This document shows positions 16,746-26,116 of a stretch of 64,000 bases of DNA, one piece after another. The notes beneath the pieces are model-generated. The model saw only the letters and a program-made list of their open reading frames with translations. It was not told the origin of the DNA and made no database searches. This DNA comes from Chitinophagaceae bacterium (GTDB taxonomy: Bacteria; Bacteroidota; Bacteroidia; Chitinophagales; Chitinophagaceae): NCBI GenBank assembly GCA_016720825.1, contig JADKJV010000002.1, positions 186,001 to 250,000 on the forward strand, written 5' to 3'. A program made the position numbers and the translations under genes. Position 1 is the first letter of the stretch. Every line of letters starts with the position of its first letter.

Positions 16746-18142
16746 TATTTATATCCAAGGATCTTCAGCATGCTCTGGGCGGTTTGCTGTTTTGCATAAA
16801 CCCAGTCAACCAGTTTGCCGTTTTTATCATACCCGACAATGATGTGTTTGGGTGAAGGTATCAGGCAGTGCTTGATTCCTCCGTAACCGCTGATCTGGTC
16901 CTGGTAAGCGCCGGTATGGAAAAATCCCACATACAAAGGCTCTCCATTATTGACCTTGGGAAGGAATACTTCGTTGATATGTTCTTCGGAATCGTAGTAA
17001 TCGTGACTGTCGCAGGTAATGCCTCCCAGAACCACCCGCTGGTATTCAGAATCCCATTTGTTGACTGGCAGCATGAGGAATTTCTCCCCGATACCCCAGG
17101 TATCCGGCAGTGTGGTGATAAATGAGGAATCAATCATATACCATGTCTCGCGGTCATTCTGCACTTTCTCTGCAATCACGCTGTAAATATGGGCCATGCT
17201 CTCCCCTACTGTGAAACTGCCGAACTCGGTATAAATATTCGGCATGGGCACTTTGGCTTTTTTGCAGGCCGATTTGATGTTGCCAACAATTTCATTGATC
17301 ATAAACTGGTAGTCATACTCAAAACCCAGTGAGTGTTTGATCGGGAAACCGCCACCGATATTGATAGAATCCAGTTCGGGGCAAATCTTTTTCAGCTGGC
17401 AGTAAAGGTTTACCACTTTGTTGAGTTCACTCCAGTAATAGATATCATCTTTAATGCCTTTGTTCAGGAAGATGTGGAGCATTTTCAGCTGGAACTTGCT
17501 CTCATAACCTTCGATCCTATCCACATAAAATTCCAGGATGTCTTTGGCCCGAAAACCAAGTCTTGATGTATAAAAAGGGAAATTGGGCTCTTCTTCTGCT
17601 GCTACGCGGATACCCAGTTTAAACGGAACTTTTACTGAAGTGGCATATTCCCGCAGCTCTTCTTTATTATCCAGCACCGGAACCACATTGGAAAAACCTG
17701 AATTGAGCAGGTAGGCAATGCGGCGGGTGTAGGTTTTTTCCTTGAAGCCATTGCAGATAATATGGATATCCTTGGTGATCTTTTTCTTTGCGTACAGTTT
17801 CTTGATAATCTCAATATCGTAGGCGTAAGATGTTTCCAGGTTGATGTCGCTTTTCAGCGCCTCCTCCACTACAAAGCTGAAATGGGAGCTCTTGGTACAG
17901 TAACAATAGAAATACTTTCCCTCGTACTTATGCTTTTTAAAAGCGGAGGCAAACATCGTTTTTGCCTTTTTAATCTGCATCCCAATTTTTGGCAGGTAAG
18001 TCAGTTTCATCGGCGTACCATATTTGGCGATCAGGGCACGGAGGTCAAGGCCGTTGAAATACAGGTTGCCATCTTCTACTTCAATGCCTTCCTGCGGGAA
18101 ATTGAAAGTTTGTTTGACCAGGTCGAGATAAGAATTCGTCAT
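16745..18142 (-). CDS. Arginine decarboxylase-like PLP enzyme (fold III)
   Basis: Alanine-racemase-fold, PLP-dependent decarboxylase of the type annotated as biosynthetic arginine decarboxylase in Bacteroidota; it would make agmatine for polyamine synthesis. The 465-residue protein has the PLP-lysine region YFYCYCTKSSH near residue 75-85, the barrel strand SINIGGGFPI near residue 255 (glycine-rich phosphate-binding loop) and a C-terminal beta domain with LGGITCDSHDYYD near residue 380, where the family has its CDSxD specificity loop. It is shorter than E. coli SpeA (about 630 residues), as usual for this subgroup; specificity for arginine rather than another basic amino acid is inferred. Promoter element at 18175-18182. 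Confidence 0.82.
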   Translation of the reverse strand: MTNSYLDLVKQTFNFPQEGIEVEDGNLYFNGLDLRALIAKYGTPMKLTYLPKIGMQIKKAKTMFASAFKKHKYEGKYFYCYCTKSSHFSFVVEEALKSDINLETSYAYDIEIIKKLYAKKKITKDIHIICNGFKEKTYTRRIAYLLNSGFSNVVPVLDNKEELREYATSVKVPFKLGIRVAAEEEPNFPFYTSRLGFRAKDILEFYVDRIEGYESKFQLKMLHIFLNKGIKDDIYYWSELNKVVNLYCQLKKICPELDSINIGGGFPIKHSLGFEYDYQFMINEIVGNIKSACKKAKVPMPNIYTEFGSFTVGESMAHIYSVIAEKVQNDRETWYMIDSSFITTLPDTWGIGEKFLMLPVNKWDSEYQRVVLGGITCDSHDYYDSEEHINEVFLPKVNNGEPLYVGFFHTGAYQDQISGYGGIKHCLIPSPKHIIVGYDKNGKLVDWVYAKQQTAQSMLKILGYK

Positions 18143-18174
18143 TTTTACTTGGGTTAGAGGCGAAAAAATCGTTA

Positions 18175-18182
18175 CAAAAGTA
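18175..18182 (-). promoter_or_regulatory. -7 promoter element for the arginine decarboxylase gene
   Basis: TACTTTTG on the minus strand, perfect TAnnTTTG, 33 bp before the ATG at 18142. Confidence 0.45.
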
Positions 18183-18241
18183 TAGGATTGGTGAAATTTC
18201 AGGCCAAAAAATATTATCTTGATCTGTCACAAAAACTGCAT

Positions 18242-18859
18242 ATGAAAAAACTGTTCTTCGGCGTGTGTGTTGTGCTGGTCTCCTGCGGGCAGCAAAAGCA
18301 ATCAGTCACTGAAGTTAAGCTGTCTGACACCGTGAATGAGGAAGATTCTTTTGAGCCACCTGCCCCAGACAAGCACGTAACAGCAGTTACCAGCGCATCG
18401 CTGAGGGATTCTGCAAACCTGGCATTATCGGCCCGGTTTAAAAATCAATGGCATGTGGTCACCGACCCCGAAGCACATTGGATGAAAGATCAGTTTGATT
18501 ATTTTATCGCTCCAAAAAGAGACAGCCTGCCGGACTACCCATACATTGCAACCGGTGATTTCAACGGTGATGGCCGCCAGGATCTCGCAGCTGTTGTTAC
18601 CGGTGAGGTACGAAACGCTTACCGGATCATCATTCTTCCTGCCGGCGGTGAGCCTTTTATTTGGGAAGAGGATGTCCTTGAAAATGCCGCTATCTCCAAA
18701 CAGCCAAAAGCTGATTTGAGGGCTATAGACGCCAATGGGAATCCTGGCAAAAAAATAAGCATGAAAGGCGATGGTATACTCGTTGAATATTTCGAGCAGG
18801 CGAGTTTTGTGATATACTGGAACGGGACAAAATTTGAAAGGGTGCAGCAGGGGGACTGA
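18242..18859 (+). CDS. Lipoprotein with one FG-GAP/VCBS-like repeat
   Basis: 205 residues from the ATG at 18242, chosen because it puts the lipoprotein leader MKKLFFGVCVVLVSC at the terminus. The mature part has a single FG-GAP-like segment, YIATGDFNGDGRQDLAAVV near residue 100-118, where the D-x-N-x-D-G-x-x-D spacing is that of a calcium-binding loop. A C-terminal region follows with VEYFEQASFVIYWNGTKFERV. Function is unknown; proteins of this layout are common surface lipoproteins in Bacteroidota. It is divergent from the arginine decarboxylase gene. Confidence 0.75.
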   Translation: MKKLFFGVCVVLVSCGQQKQSVTEVKLSDTVNEEDSFEPPAPDKHVTAVTSASLRDSANLALSARFKNQWHVVTDPEAHWMKDQFDYFIAPKRDSLPDYPYIATGDFNGDGRQDLAAVVTGEVRNAYRIIILPAGGEPFIWEEDVLENAAISKQPKADLRAIDANGNPGKKISMKGDGILVEYFEQASFVIYWNGTKFERVQQGD

Positions 18860-18880
18860 TTAAAGTCATAGAGATCAGAT

Positions 18881-18956
18881 TTTAGATAATAGATATTAGC
18901 CAATTGCCATTAGCTATTAGCTATTAGCATTTAGCCGTTAGCTATTCGCTATTTGG
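18881..18956. repeat. TTAGCTA-type degenerate tandem repeat
   Basis: Intergenic stretch made of imperfect 7-bp units (TAGATAT, TTAGCTA, TTAGCAT, TTAGCCG), with about nine units. It lies between two plus-strand lipoprotein genes. Confidence 0.6.
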
Positions 18957-18999
18957 CGATTAACAATAATTCTCATTTTTTCATCTATAAACACACATC

Positions 19000-19281
19000 A
19001 TGAAACGACTATTGATTGCCTCTTTCGTAAGCCTGTCTTTAATCTCCTGCGGAACTTCCAAGAGCGGGACGGATATTGGACAGGAAGTTTGTGACTGCTA
19101 TGCTAAAGCCAATGGCATGAAAGCAGATGACCCCGGAAGGGCGAAAGCCCAGCAGGAATGCGGCACTAAACAGGTAGAAGCCTGGAATAAAGTAAAAGAC
19201 GATGATAAGAAATCAAAGGAGTTTAATGATAAGATTGGGGCTTGTGCGAAGGAGTTGATTGAGAAGAGTTTGGGACAGTAA
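19000..19281 (+). CDS. Small cysteine-containing lipoprotein
   Basis: 93-residue protein with lipoprotein signal MKRLLIASFVSLSLISCG (lipobox ISC). The mature part of about 76 residues has four further cysteines (VCDCYAK, QECGTKQ, GACAKEL) in an otherwise helical, lysine-rich sequence. This could allow two disulfides in the periplasm. Not recognised as a named family. It is followed by the TTACCAG inverted repeat and a bidirectional terminator. Confidence 0.75.
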   Translation: MKRLLIASFVSLSLISCGTSKSGTDIGQEVCDCYAKANGMKADDPGRAKAQQECGTKQVEAWNKVKDDDKKSKEFNDKIGACAKELIEKSLGQ

Positions 19282-19284
19282 GAA

Positions 19285-19394
19285 GTTACCCGTTACCAGT
19301 TACCAGTTACCAGTTACCAGTAGCCAAAATGAAATTACGAAAGCACGCATTAACTACAGAATTACTGGAAACGGGAAACTGGTAACTGGTAACA
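19285..19394. repeat. TTACCAG tandem repeat with inverted partner
   Basis: 19285-19322 holds five imperfect GTTACCA units; 19370-19394 holds the reverse complement GGTAACTGGTAAC. The arms can pair across about 50 bp of unique sequence. Confidence 0.7.
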
Positions 19395-19399
19395 AGTAT

Positions 19400-19439
19400 A
19401 AAAGAAAAAGTCCAGTCAATTGACCGGACTTTTTCTTTT
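19400..19439. terminator. Bidirectional terminator between lipoprotein gene and rplT
   Basis: Symmetrical 40-nt hairpin AAAAGAAAAAGTCC / GGACTTTTTCTTTT around GTCAATTGAC. It supplies a T-rich tail on both strands, as needed between the convergent genes ending at 19281 and 19454. Confidence 0.88.
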
Positions 19440-19453
19440 ATTCGCTTTTGATC

Positions 19454-19798
19454 TTACTTTACCGAAGCCACCAGACTTTTGAAAGTCTCGGGGTTGTTCA
19501 TTGCCAGGTCGGCCAGGACTTTGCGGTCGAGGTCGATACCTTTATCAGCCAGCTTTTTGATGAATACGGAGTAGGTCAGGCCTTCTTCACGTACAGCGGC
19601 ATTGATACGGGCGATCCAGAGGGTGCGGTATTCACGTTTTTTTAGCTTACGGCCTACAAACATGTAGGTCATACCTTTTTCAACAACGTTTTTGGCTACG
19701 GTCAGAACGTTTTTACGTTTGCCATAGAAACCCTTGGCTTGTTTTAATATTTTTTTACGGCGTGCTTTTGAAGCAACGGCATTTTTTGAACGGGGCAT
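19454..19798 (-). CDS. rplT: 50S ribosomal protein L20
   Basis: Early-assembly 23S rRNA-binding protein. The 114-residue sequence has the typical basic N-terminus [20 protein letters not shown], then KGFYGKRKN, and the conserved [18 protein letters not shown] near residue 62-79. Length is normal. It follows rpmI by 47 bp and ends at the bidirectional terminator 19400-19439. In other bacteria L20 represses its own operon through the rpmI leader. Confidence 0.97.
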   Translation of the reverse strand: MPRSKNAVASKARRKKILKQAKGFYGKRKNVLTVAKNVVEKGMTYMFVGRKLKKREYRTLWIARINAAVREEGLTYSVFIKKLADKGIDLDRKVLADLAMNNPETFKSLVASVK

Positions 19799-19845
19799 AT
19801 CAGAATAAGTTTAAATTAAAAAATAAGTTGACGTAAGCTGGAGGC

Positions 19846-20043
19846 TTATTTCAGTCTCAGCAGGCGTTTTACGAAATCAACGTGTGATTTTGCAACTTCA
19901 CCCATCATACGCATGTTACGTTTTCTTTTTTTGGATTTCTTCGTCAGGATGTGACGTTTGAAACTTTTCTGATGCATGATCTTTCCGTTCGCTGTAACGC
20001 GGAAGCGTTTTTTAGCGCTGGAATTCGTTTTTACTTTAGGCAT
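19846..20043 (-). CDS. rpmI: 50S ribosomal protein L35
   Basis: 65-residue basic protein starting [20 protein letters not shown], the standard L35 N-terminus, followed by [17 protein letters not shown]. The ATG at 20043 was chosen by family length although the frame is open further upstream. A perfect promoter element at 20152-20159 gives an untranslated leader of about 100 nt, long enough for an L20-type regulatory structure. It is not adjacent to infC, which lies 8.9 kb away on the same strand. Confidence 0.96.
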   Translation of the reverse strand: MPKVKTNSSAKKRFRVTANGKIMHQKSFKRHILTKKSKKRKRNMRMMGEVAKSHVDFVKRLLRLK

Positions 20044-20145
20044 TTTAACCTTTTTAATTATTACACCTTTGAGGCATTCCCCACCGGGGGATCTTTGTCG
20101 AACCTCTTCAGGCAAAGCGTTCTGTTGAAGAACTACCGTTTTAAC
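20044..20145 (-). promoter_or_regulatory. Possible structured leader of rpmI-rplT
   Basis: About 100 nt between the predicted transcription start (near 20145) and the rpmI ATG. It contains short complementary stretches (CCGTT..AACGG near its 5' end; CCCCCGGTGGGG near 20088). By analogy with known L20 leaders it may be an autoregulatory site; no match to a defined class can be claimed. Confidence 0.35.
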
Positions 20146-20151
20146 GGACGG

Positions 20152-20159
20152 CAAAGGTA
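20152..20159 (-). promoter_or_regulatory. -7 promoter element for rpmI-rplT
   Basis: TACCTTTG on the minus strand, perfect TAnnTTTG, placed just downstream of the terminator 20185-20215. It supports independent transcription of rpmI-rplT. Confidence 0.5.
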
Positions 20160-20184
20160 AGGCGGAAAAACGGGATAAAAAAGA

Positions 20185-20215
20185 AAAAAGGGGGCCTTTT
20201 GAGCACCCCCTTTTT
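20185..20215 (-). terminator. Terminator after the metalloprotease gene
   Basis: Arms AAAAAGGGGG and CCCCCTTTTT with an 11-nt loop; T-rich on the minus strand beyond the stem. It separates the metalloprotease gene from the rpmI promoter. Confidence 0.75.
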
Positions 20216-20233
20216 ATATCAATTACCTGAATA

Positions 20234-22770
20234 TTAATCTTTGGGATTCAGGGCTTTATCTATTCTGCTGGCCACATCCTGTAAATGGGCTTTGGTCATA
20301 GCATCTGTTGAAGATGCAGCAGCTGCAGTTACTTCTGATTTGAGGGCAGGAGGTGGGCCCTTACAGCACTCTTCACATCTGACTTGTCAGAACCACCAGA
20401 AATCGTGATCACGATACCGGGTACGCCGGATCCCAGGGAACCTCCTGAAGGAGGCGCGATCAGGTTATTCAATACACTGATATATGATTTCTGCAAGGCC
20501 CTGCGGTAAACATCAATGGGCTTGCGGGCGGCTAATTCTGTCCAGATACCTTTTTTAAGGTCTGACAACAATTCATTCACCTGGTAAGCACTGTTACCGA
20601 TAGCAGCTTCTGCATCCACCAGTTTATTCAGGTTGCGGAGAGAAAGAACCCTGTTCAGTACGTTATCCTGGATATTGCCAATTACAGTCAGTCCGCTGAG
20701 ACCTGTCCTGGAATAAATATCCTGGTTAATCAGCCAGGTAGGCGTTGTGAAAATCTGTTTGTTCAGGAAATCCACCGCTTCTTTCTGTTTGGCTTCCGGT
20801 ACGATTTCATAAACTGGTCCGGCTTCTTCCACCATTTTAGGCGTTTCAGTAACACCACCTACATATTTAGCCACGTGACCCATGTAACGGTTAAACTGCG
20901 TAGTGAGCTGTGTGTACATCTGTCCCAGGTTTGAGTAATCTTCGTTGGGCTCTTTGGTCCAGGTCATCAGATTAGGCAGGATACGCTGGAGGTTTTTAAT
21001 ACCATAAGTGCTTGCTTTAACGGCATCATCTCCCACCTGCTCATTCTGGCTGCGTGGATCATCCGGATTCGTTTCTGTACCAAACCAAAGGCGGTTATTC
21101 GCTTTCAGTGCATCTATGATCCATTTATTCACGAAAGTTTTTTCTTCTTCTGGTGAATTGAATTGGTAAAAGTTTTTATAGCCCCATTCGATCGCCCATT
21201 TGTCGTACTCACCAATGTGTGCAAATAACTCTTCACGGTTCAGGTTGTCTTCGGGTTGTGCCACATAGTTGAAACGGGCATAATCCATGATTGAAGGTGT
21301 ATGGCCATGTGCATCCAGGAAGGCTTTGTCGCGCAGTTTTTCAACCGGCACTGTGCTGCTGGATCCGTAGTTATGACGGAGACCTAGTGTATGCCCTACT
21401 TCATGGGAAGAAACGAACTGGATGAGTTTGCCCATGAGGTCATCATCAAATTCCATTTTACGGGCACCGGGATCAGTAGCTGCGGTTTGGATGAAATACC
21501 AGTCGTGGATCAGCTGCATTACATTATGATACCAGTTGATATGGCTTTCCATGATTTCACCGCTGCGGGGATCAGAAATACTGGGTCCGCTTGCATTGGC
21601 GATATCAGAAGGTTTGTAAACGATAGCTGAGTTGCGGGCATCATCGAGGCTCCAGGTACTGTCTTCTTCTTTCGTGGGAGCCATCTTAGCCATGATGGCA
21701 TTTTTGAAACCGGCTTGTTCAAAAGCACCTTTCCAGTCGTTCACGCCTGCCATCAGGTAAGGAACCCATTTTTTAGGAGTAGCGGGGTCAATGTAAAATA
21801 TGATGGGTTTTTTAGGCTCCACCAGTTCTCCCCTTTTGTATTTTTCTACATCTTCATCTTTGGGTTCCAGGCGCCAGCGTTTAATGAGTGCAATGCTTTT
21901 CACACCCTGGGGGTTAAGGTCGAAGTCGGTATAACCTACCGCGAAATAACCTACACGGGGATCAAAATAACGGGCCTGCATTGGTACTTTGGGCAGGATC
22001 ACCATCGAACTGTTGAGTTCAACAGTCATGTTGCCGCTGCCGGCACCACCACCGCCAAATCCGCCGCCACCGGGTGCTGCGGGAGAACGGGAGTAGGTTT
22101 TAACGGTTTTGATTTCTACGTTAATCGGATATGATTTCACAGAAACCACATAAGATTTATCATTTTGTATGGCAGCCAGGCGGAAAGTACTTTTAAGGCT
22201 GCTGTTGAAGTGCAGCACTTCATTGTCACCGCTGATAAAATCGGTAATTTCAATCACTGCTCCGGTTGAATCCTTGCCAAGAGCTTTGATATCAAATGCA
22301 GCAGCGATGGGTTGCACGTTCGAATTGCTAACGGAAGTGAACATGGGCGACGTGGAATCTTTCGCATATTCAGCAAAGGAAATATTGCGGATGAACACTT
22401 TGTTATTGGGTCCTTTTTCAAAACGGATTACGTTCTGGCCGATCTGGTCGCCGCCGTAACCAAAGAAACCACCGATACGCATACCTGCAGCTGATTTTGA
22501 CAGCCTGTTTACAACGAGGATATCGCGGCCGAATAATGAGTCAGGGATTTCAAAATAGAATTTGTCTTCCACTTTGTGTACCCAGAAAAGACCTCCGTCA
22601 GAAACAGCTTTGGAAGTAATGACTTCTTTGTAAGGCTTAGGGCCGTTTGTTGGTCCGGCCTTTTTGGTGGAGTCAGCTCTCGCAGGTCCGCCGGGAGGCT
22701 GGGCCAAAGCCACAGTGCCGGCAAGTACGAAAACCAACATGAGGGAAATTTTTTGTGCAAGATTTCGCAT
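20234..22770 (-). CDS. Secreted zinc-dependent metalloprotease (DUF5117/DUF5118/DUF4953 type), C-terminal frameshift
   Basis: Exported metallopeptidase of the large Bacteroidota family with DUF5117-DUF4953 architecture. From the ATG at 22770 a signal peptide ([24 protein letters not shown]) precedes a proline-rich linker and beta-rich N-terminal domains. The zinc-binding site [14 protein letters not shown] lies near residue 455-470, fitting the extended HExxHxxGxxH pattern, and is followed by the SIMDY Met-turn. The continuous frame ends with [11 protein letters not shown] at 20329. One extra base near 20344-20350 restores the expected C-terminus [16 protein letters not shown] ... [10 protein letters not shown], ending at 20234. 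Substrate unknown. It is the gene nearest rpmI in the secreted-hydrolase block. Confidence 0.9.
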
Positions 22771-22874
22771 ATGGGGTTGTGTTTATAATCGCCGAATATA
22801 CGGAATGAAGGGGGGAAAATTAAGGAGGCGGGAAAAAATGGGATAAACGGTCTTGTGATGGCTGGAAATACAGA

Positions 22875-22958
22875 ACCACAAGGTTCACAAAGAAATACAC
22901 TAAGCCCACAAAGTATCAAACTTGTGTGCTTTGTGTATTTCTTTGTGGCCTTTGTGGT
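22875..22958. repeat. Large hairpin repeat of the ACCAC..AAAG family, copy 2
   Basis: 84-bp imperfect palindrome starting ACCACAAGG and ending CCTTTGTGGT; inner arms ACAAAGAAATACACTAAGC and GCTTTGTGTATTTCTTTGT pair almost completely. It is 5 bp beyond the stop of the DUF1801 gene (minus strand), where it could act as a transcription terminator. Confidence 0.88.
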
Positions 22959-22962
22959 AAAA

Positions 22963-23364
22963 CTATTTTTTTGTTTTTTTCTTTACCAGTTTCGCCGCCT
23001 TTGCTTCTGCATTTTGCGCCAGCCTCACTTTCACGAATTTCTTAATCAAGCTGGCTGGCAACGGATTTTCCGGGGTAAAATGGATGGTGGTTCCTGAAAT
23101 CTTAAATGGCTCCAGTTCTTTTGCATAATTTTTAAGATTGAGTCTCCCGGTCCCAAACAAGGAACAATGTTTGGCAAAGCCCCCGAAAAAAATCAACATG
23201 CCGTCCTGTTTGTAGCCGACGATTCCATAGCTGATTACTTCTTCCGCCTTGGGTGCGGCAGCACGAATGGTTTTACGGACTGCCTGCAGTGTTTTTTTAA
23301 CAGAAGGTGAGAATTGTTCCAGATATTCATCCACGGTGGCAACTTTTTTGGCATCTTTCTTCAT
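22963..23364 (-). CDS. DUF1801 (YdhG/iron-chaperone-like) family protein
   Basis: 133-residue cytoplasmic protein of the DUF1801 family: TVDEYLEQFSPSVKKTLQAV near residue 10-30, EEVISYGIVGYK with the conserved SYGI/MP-like turn near residue 45, and HCSLFGTG. It ends with the conserved I-x-F-x-x-x-x-PLP-x-x-L-I-x-K-x-V-x-x-R pattern. Some members (Bacillus Fra) resemble frataxin and bind iron; a role here is unproven. It ends in a lysine-rich tail. Followed directly by the hairpin repeat at 22875-22958. Confidence 0.82.
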   Translation of the reverse strand: MKKDAKKVATVDEYLEQFSPSVKKTLQAVRKTIRAAAPKAEEVISYGIVGYKQDGMLIFFGGFAKHCSLFGTGRLNLKNYAKELEPFKISGTTIHFTPENPLPASLIKKFVKVRLAQNAEAKAAKLVKKKTKK

Positions 23365-23394
23365 ATGCAGAATTGGTTTTTTGTTTCTTATATT

Positions 23395-25127
23395 TTATAA
23401 AATCCGGTAAACGGCTGCTTCGTAAGGTTTCAGTTTTGTATTTGGGGAAGGTTTGGGATAATTACAGATTAATGTTTGTCTTTTAGAAAGCCCAACCCCG
23501 GCATTATAGGTTGTATTGTGGTTTGTGAAATTCAATACTATCAGGAATCTGCCATCCCTGCCGGAACGGGTATAGGCATACACATCCGGATTGTTTTTAT
23601 CAACCAGTTCATATTTCCCGTAAACCAGTGCCGGTGTGGATTTGCGCAGTTTTACCATTTTCCGGAAATAATTAAGTACACTGTTTGGATCTTTCTCCTG
23701 TGCAGCTGCATTGATTGTGGTATAATTTGAATTTACTTCCAGCCAGGGTTTGCCAGTGGTAAAACCGGCATTGGGCTGTGTATTCCAGGGGAAAGGGGTA
23801 CGTCCGTTATCGCGGCAGCCAAACTGGATTTCAGTCATGAAGCTGTCGAGATTGCCCCCGTGCATCTGCAAGTATTTATACCGGTTTAATGTGGGCATAT
23901 CATTGTACTGTTCGATACGTGTGAAATGTGCGTTGGTCATTCCCAGTTCATCACCGTAATACAAATACGGGGTACCACGCATGGTGAGCAGGAATGTATT
24001 CAGCATTTTAGCGGAAACTTCACGGAATGCAGGGGATTCATTACCATAACGGCTCACCAGTCGGGCCTGGTCGTGATTGGCCAGGAAGATGGAAATCCAG
24101 CCCTTTTGTGCAAAGGCACTGTCCCAATGACTGAACACCTCTTTAAAATGCAGCACGCTGTATCCATTGCGTTTGGCAATATCAACAGCATCAAAAGCAT
24201 AAGCCATGCTCAGTTCATTACGGTCTTCATCCACCATATCATGGGCATCCTGCAGGGAATTACCGGCACCTTCTGCCACACTCATCAGGTTGTACTTCGA
24301 CAGTACTTCTGTGTTCATTTCTTTCAGGTACTGGTGCAGGTTTGGTCCCATGGCATAGTATTTCCCGAAATCTTTTTGCCATCCAACGGGCCAGTTGGGA
24401 AAGGTTGTGTCTTTGGCAGCAAACTGGAAGGCATCCAGGCGGAAACCATCAATGCCTTTCTTCGCCCAAAAGCCATCATATCATATACTTCCTGGCGGAG
24501 TTTGGGATTCTCCCAGTTCAGGTCAGGTTGCTTACGGGAGAAATAATGCAGATAGTAAGCATTGGTCAATGAGTCATACATCCAGGCATCATTGTTTATG
24601 TCGAACAAACTGTAACGGTAATTCGGGTGACCGCGTTCTGCATTCCACCAATGGTAGTAATCGCGGTAGGGACTGGTTCTTGAGCTGCGGCTTTGTTTGA
24701 ACCATTCGTGTTCATCGCTGCTGTGATTCACCACAAGGTCCATCACCACTTTGATTCCACGGTCGTGCATGCCTTTCAGCAACTCATCAAAATCTTTCAT
24801 GGTGCCGAAATCTTTCATGATACCCCGGTAATCACTCACGTCATATCCGTTATCATCGTTCGGGGATTCATAGACAGGGTTCAGCCAGACTGCATTAATA
24901 CCCAGGCTTTTCAGGTAATCAAGCCGGGAGATAATTCCACGGAGGTCCCCTATCCCGTCACCATCACTGTCCTGGAAACTGCGGGGATAGATCTGGTAAA
25001 CGATGGCTTCTTTCCACCACCTGTTTTCAGCCGGTATTTCTTCCGCGTTGGGAATTGGTTTTTTCTGTGCGATCAGTGCAGTACATGCAAACACCAGTGC
25101 AAGACTGGTACAAAGTATTCTTTTCAT
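23395..25127 (-). CDS. Secreted GH13 alpha-glucosidase/oligo-1,6-glucosidase, frameshifted
   Basis: Alpha-amylase-superfamily enzyme that hydrolyses alpha-glucosides. The ATG at 25127 begins a signal peptide (MKRILCTSLALVFACTALIAQ). The (beta/alpha)8 barrel shows region I DLVVNHSSDEHEWF, then a frame change near 24472, after which region II GFRLDAF (nucleophile Asp), region III LMSVAEG (acid/base Glu) and region IV FLANHDQ (transition-state Asp) are all present to the stop at 23395. Restoring one base gives MM-x-FWAKKGIDGFRLDAF, the normal sequence. The nearest relatives by motif are GH13_31-type alpha-glucosidases. It follows the esterase gene 25184-26116 by about 56 bp, suggesting cotranscription. 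Confidence 0.9.
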
Positions 25128-25183
25128 AATTTTTCTTCTGTGTTAAAGATAATTCGAAAAGCGGATTAGCGTGTTGACCTGGT

Positions 25184-26116
25184 TTATTTTCCCAGCAGAA
25201 AAACAAGCGGGTATTCCAGTCTCGCCGCCCAGGCTTTTTCAGAGTGGTTTTCACCGGGGAAAACAAGACTCAGCCTGTTATTTTTGGAATACCCGGATTT
25301 GGTAAAAATCCGGTCGGCCAGTGGCTGGTATGCACCATACAGTGAATCCAGTGTAGCTGTACCGTGGTCAAAGTAAATCCGGTGAGTTTGCGGATCGGGC
25401 ACATGTGTTTCCAGGTAATGCATCATGGCTTCCGGGAAAGGGTTATTCAAAGTGGCAAAGACACCTGGCCAGTGGGTGGACAAACAGGCTGCAGCACCAA
25501 ACACATCTGGATATTCGCAAATGGCATAAAGAGAAATCAAACCACCCATACTGGATCCTGCAATCATTGTATGGGCAGGATCAGTGTATACAGAGAAATG
25601 ATTGTCTATATAGGGCTTCAGTTCTTCCGTTAAAAAAAGGAGGTATTTATCTGAATAAACTGTATCCGAAAATACCCGGTTAGCCGTGACACGTGTTGAA
25701 TTGTAAAACGAATCTTTTTCAGCAGGTGTAAAACCCTGAATGGGTTTTTGCGGGCAATAATCTGAATGACGAAGCAAGCCGGAGTTCCAGATCCCTACTA
25801 CGATACATGGCCTGATTTTATTCTTGCTGATCAGGCGGGTGACAGTTTCATCCACCTGCCATTCGGAATGGTTCCAGTTGATGGTGCTGTCGAACAGCAT
25901 TTGCCCGTCGTGCATATACAGCACATCATATTTTTCAGTTTCTGAATATCCGGGAGGCAGCCAGATATCAATATTCCGGGCAGTTACATAGTTGGAATGG
26001 AAGGAATCAACCCTGATGATTGTTCCTGTGTTAACGACAGGTACCTGGGCAAAAACGGAAACATGTCCAGGTATCAGGAGGAGCAAAAAACAAAGAAAGA
26101 AGATGATCCTTTTCAT
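25184..26116 (-). CDS. Secreted alpha/beta-hydrolase esterase
   Basis: 310-residue exported hydrolase of the esterase D / enterochelin-esterase-like family. A signal peptide (MKRIIFFLCFLLLLIPGHVSVFAQ) is followed by the family's RNIDIWLPPGYSETEKYDVLYMHDG segment near residue 48-72, the nucleophile elbow GSSMGGLISL near residue 190 with Ser, and a C-terminal FPGENHSEKAW that supplies the catalytic His. The acidic residue is probably in the YFDHGTATLDSLYG segment. The substrate may be a carbohydrate ester, given the GH13 gene downstream, but that is inference. Confidence 0.85.
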   Translation of the reverse strand: MKRIIFFLCFLLLLIPGHVSVFAQVPVVNTGTIIRVDSFHSNYVTARNIDIWLPPGYSETEKYDVLYMHDGQMLFDSTINWNHSEWQVDETVTRLISKNKIRPCIVVGIWNSGLLRHSDYCPQKPIQGFTPAEKDSFYNSTRVTANRVFSDTVYSDKYLLFLTEELKPYIDNHFSVYTDPAHTMIAGSSMGGLISLYAICEYPDVFGAAACLSTHWPGVFATLNNPFPEAMMHYLETHVPDPQTHRIYFDHGTATLDSLYGAYQPLADRIFTKSGYSKNNRLSLVFPGENHSEKAWAARLEYPLVFLLGK

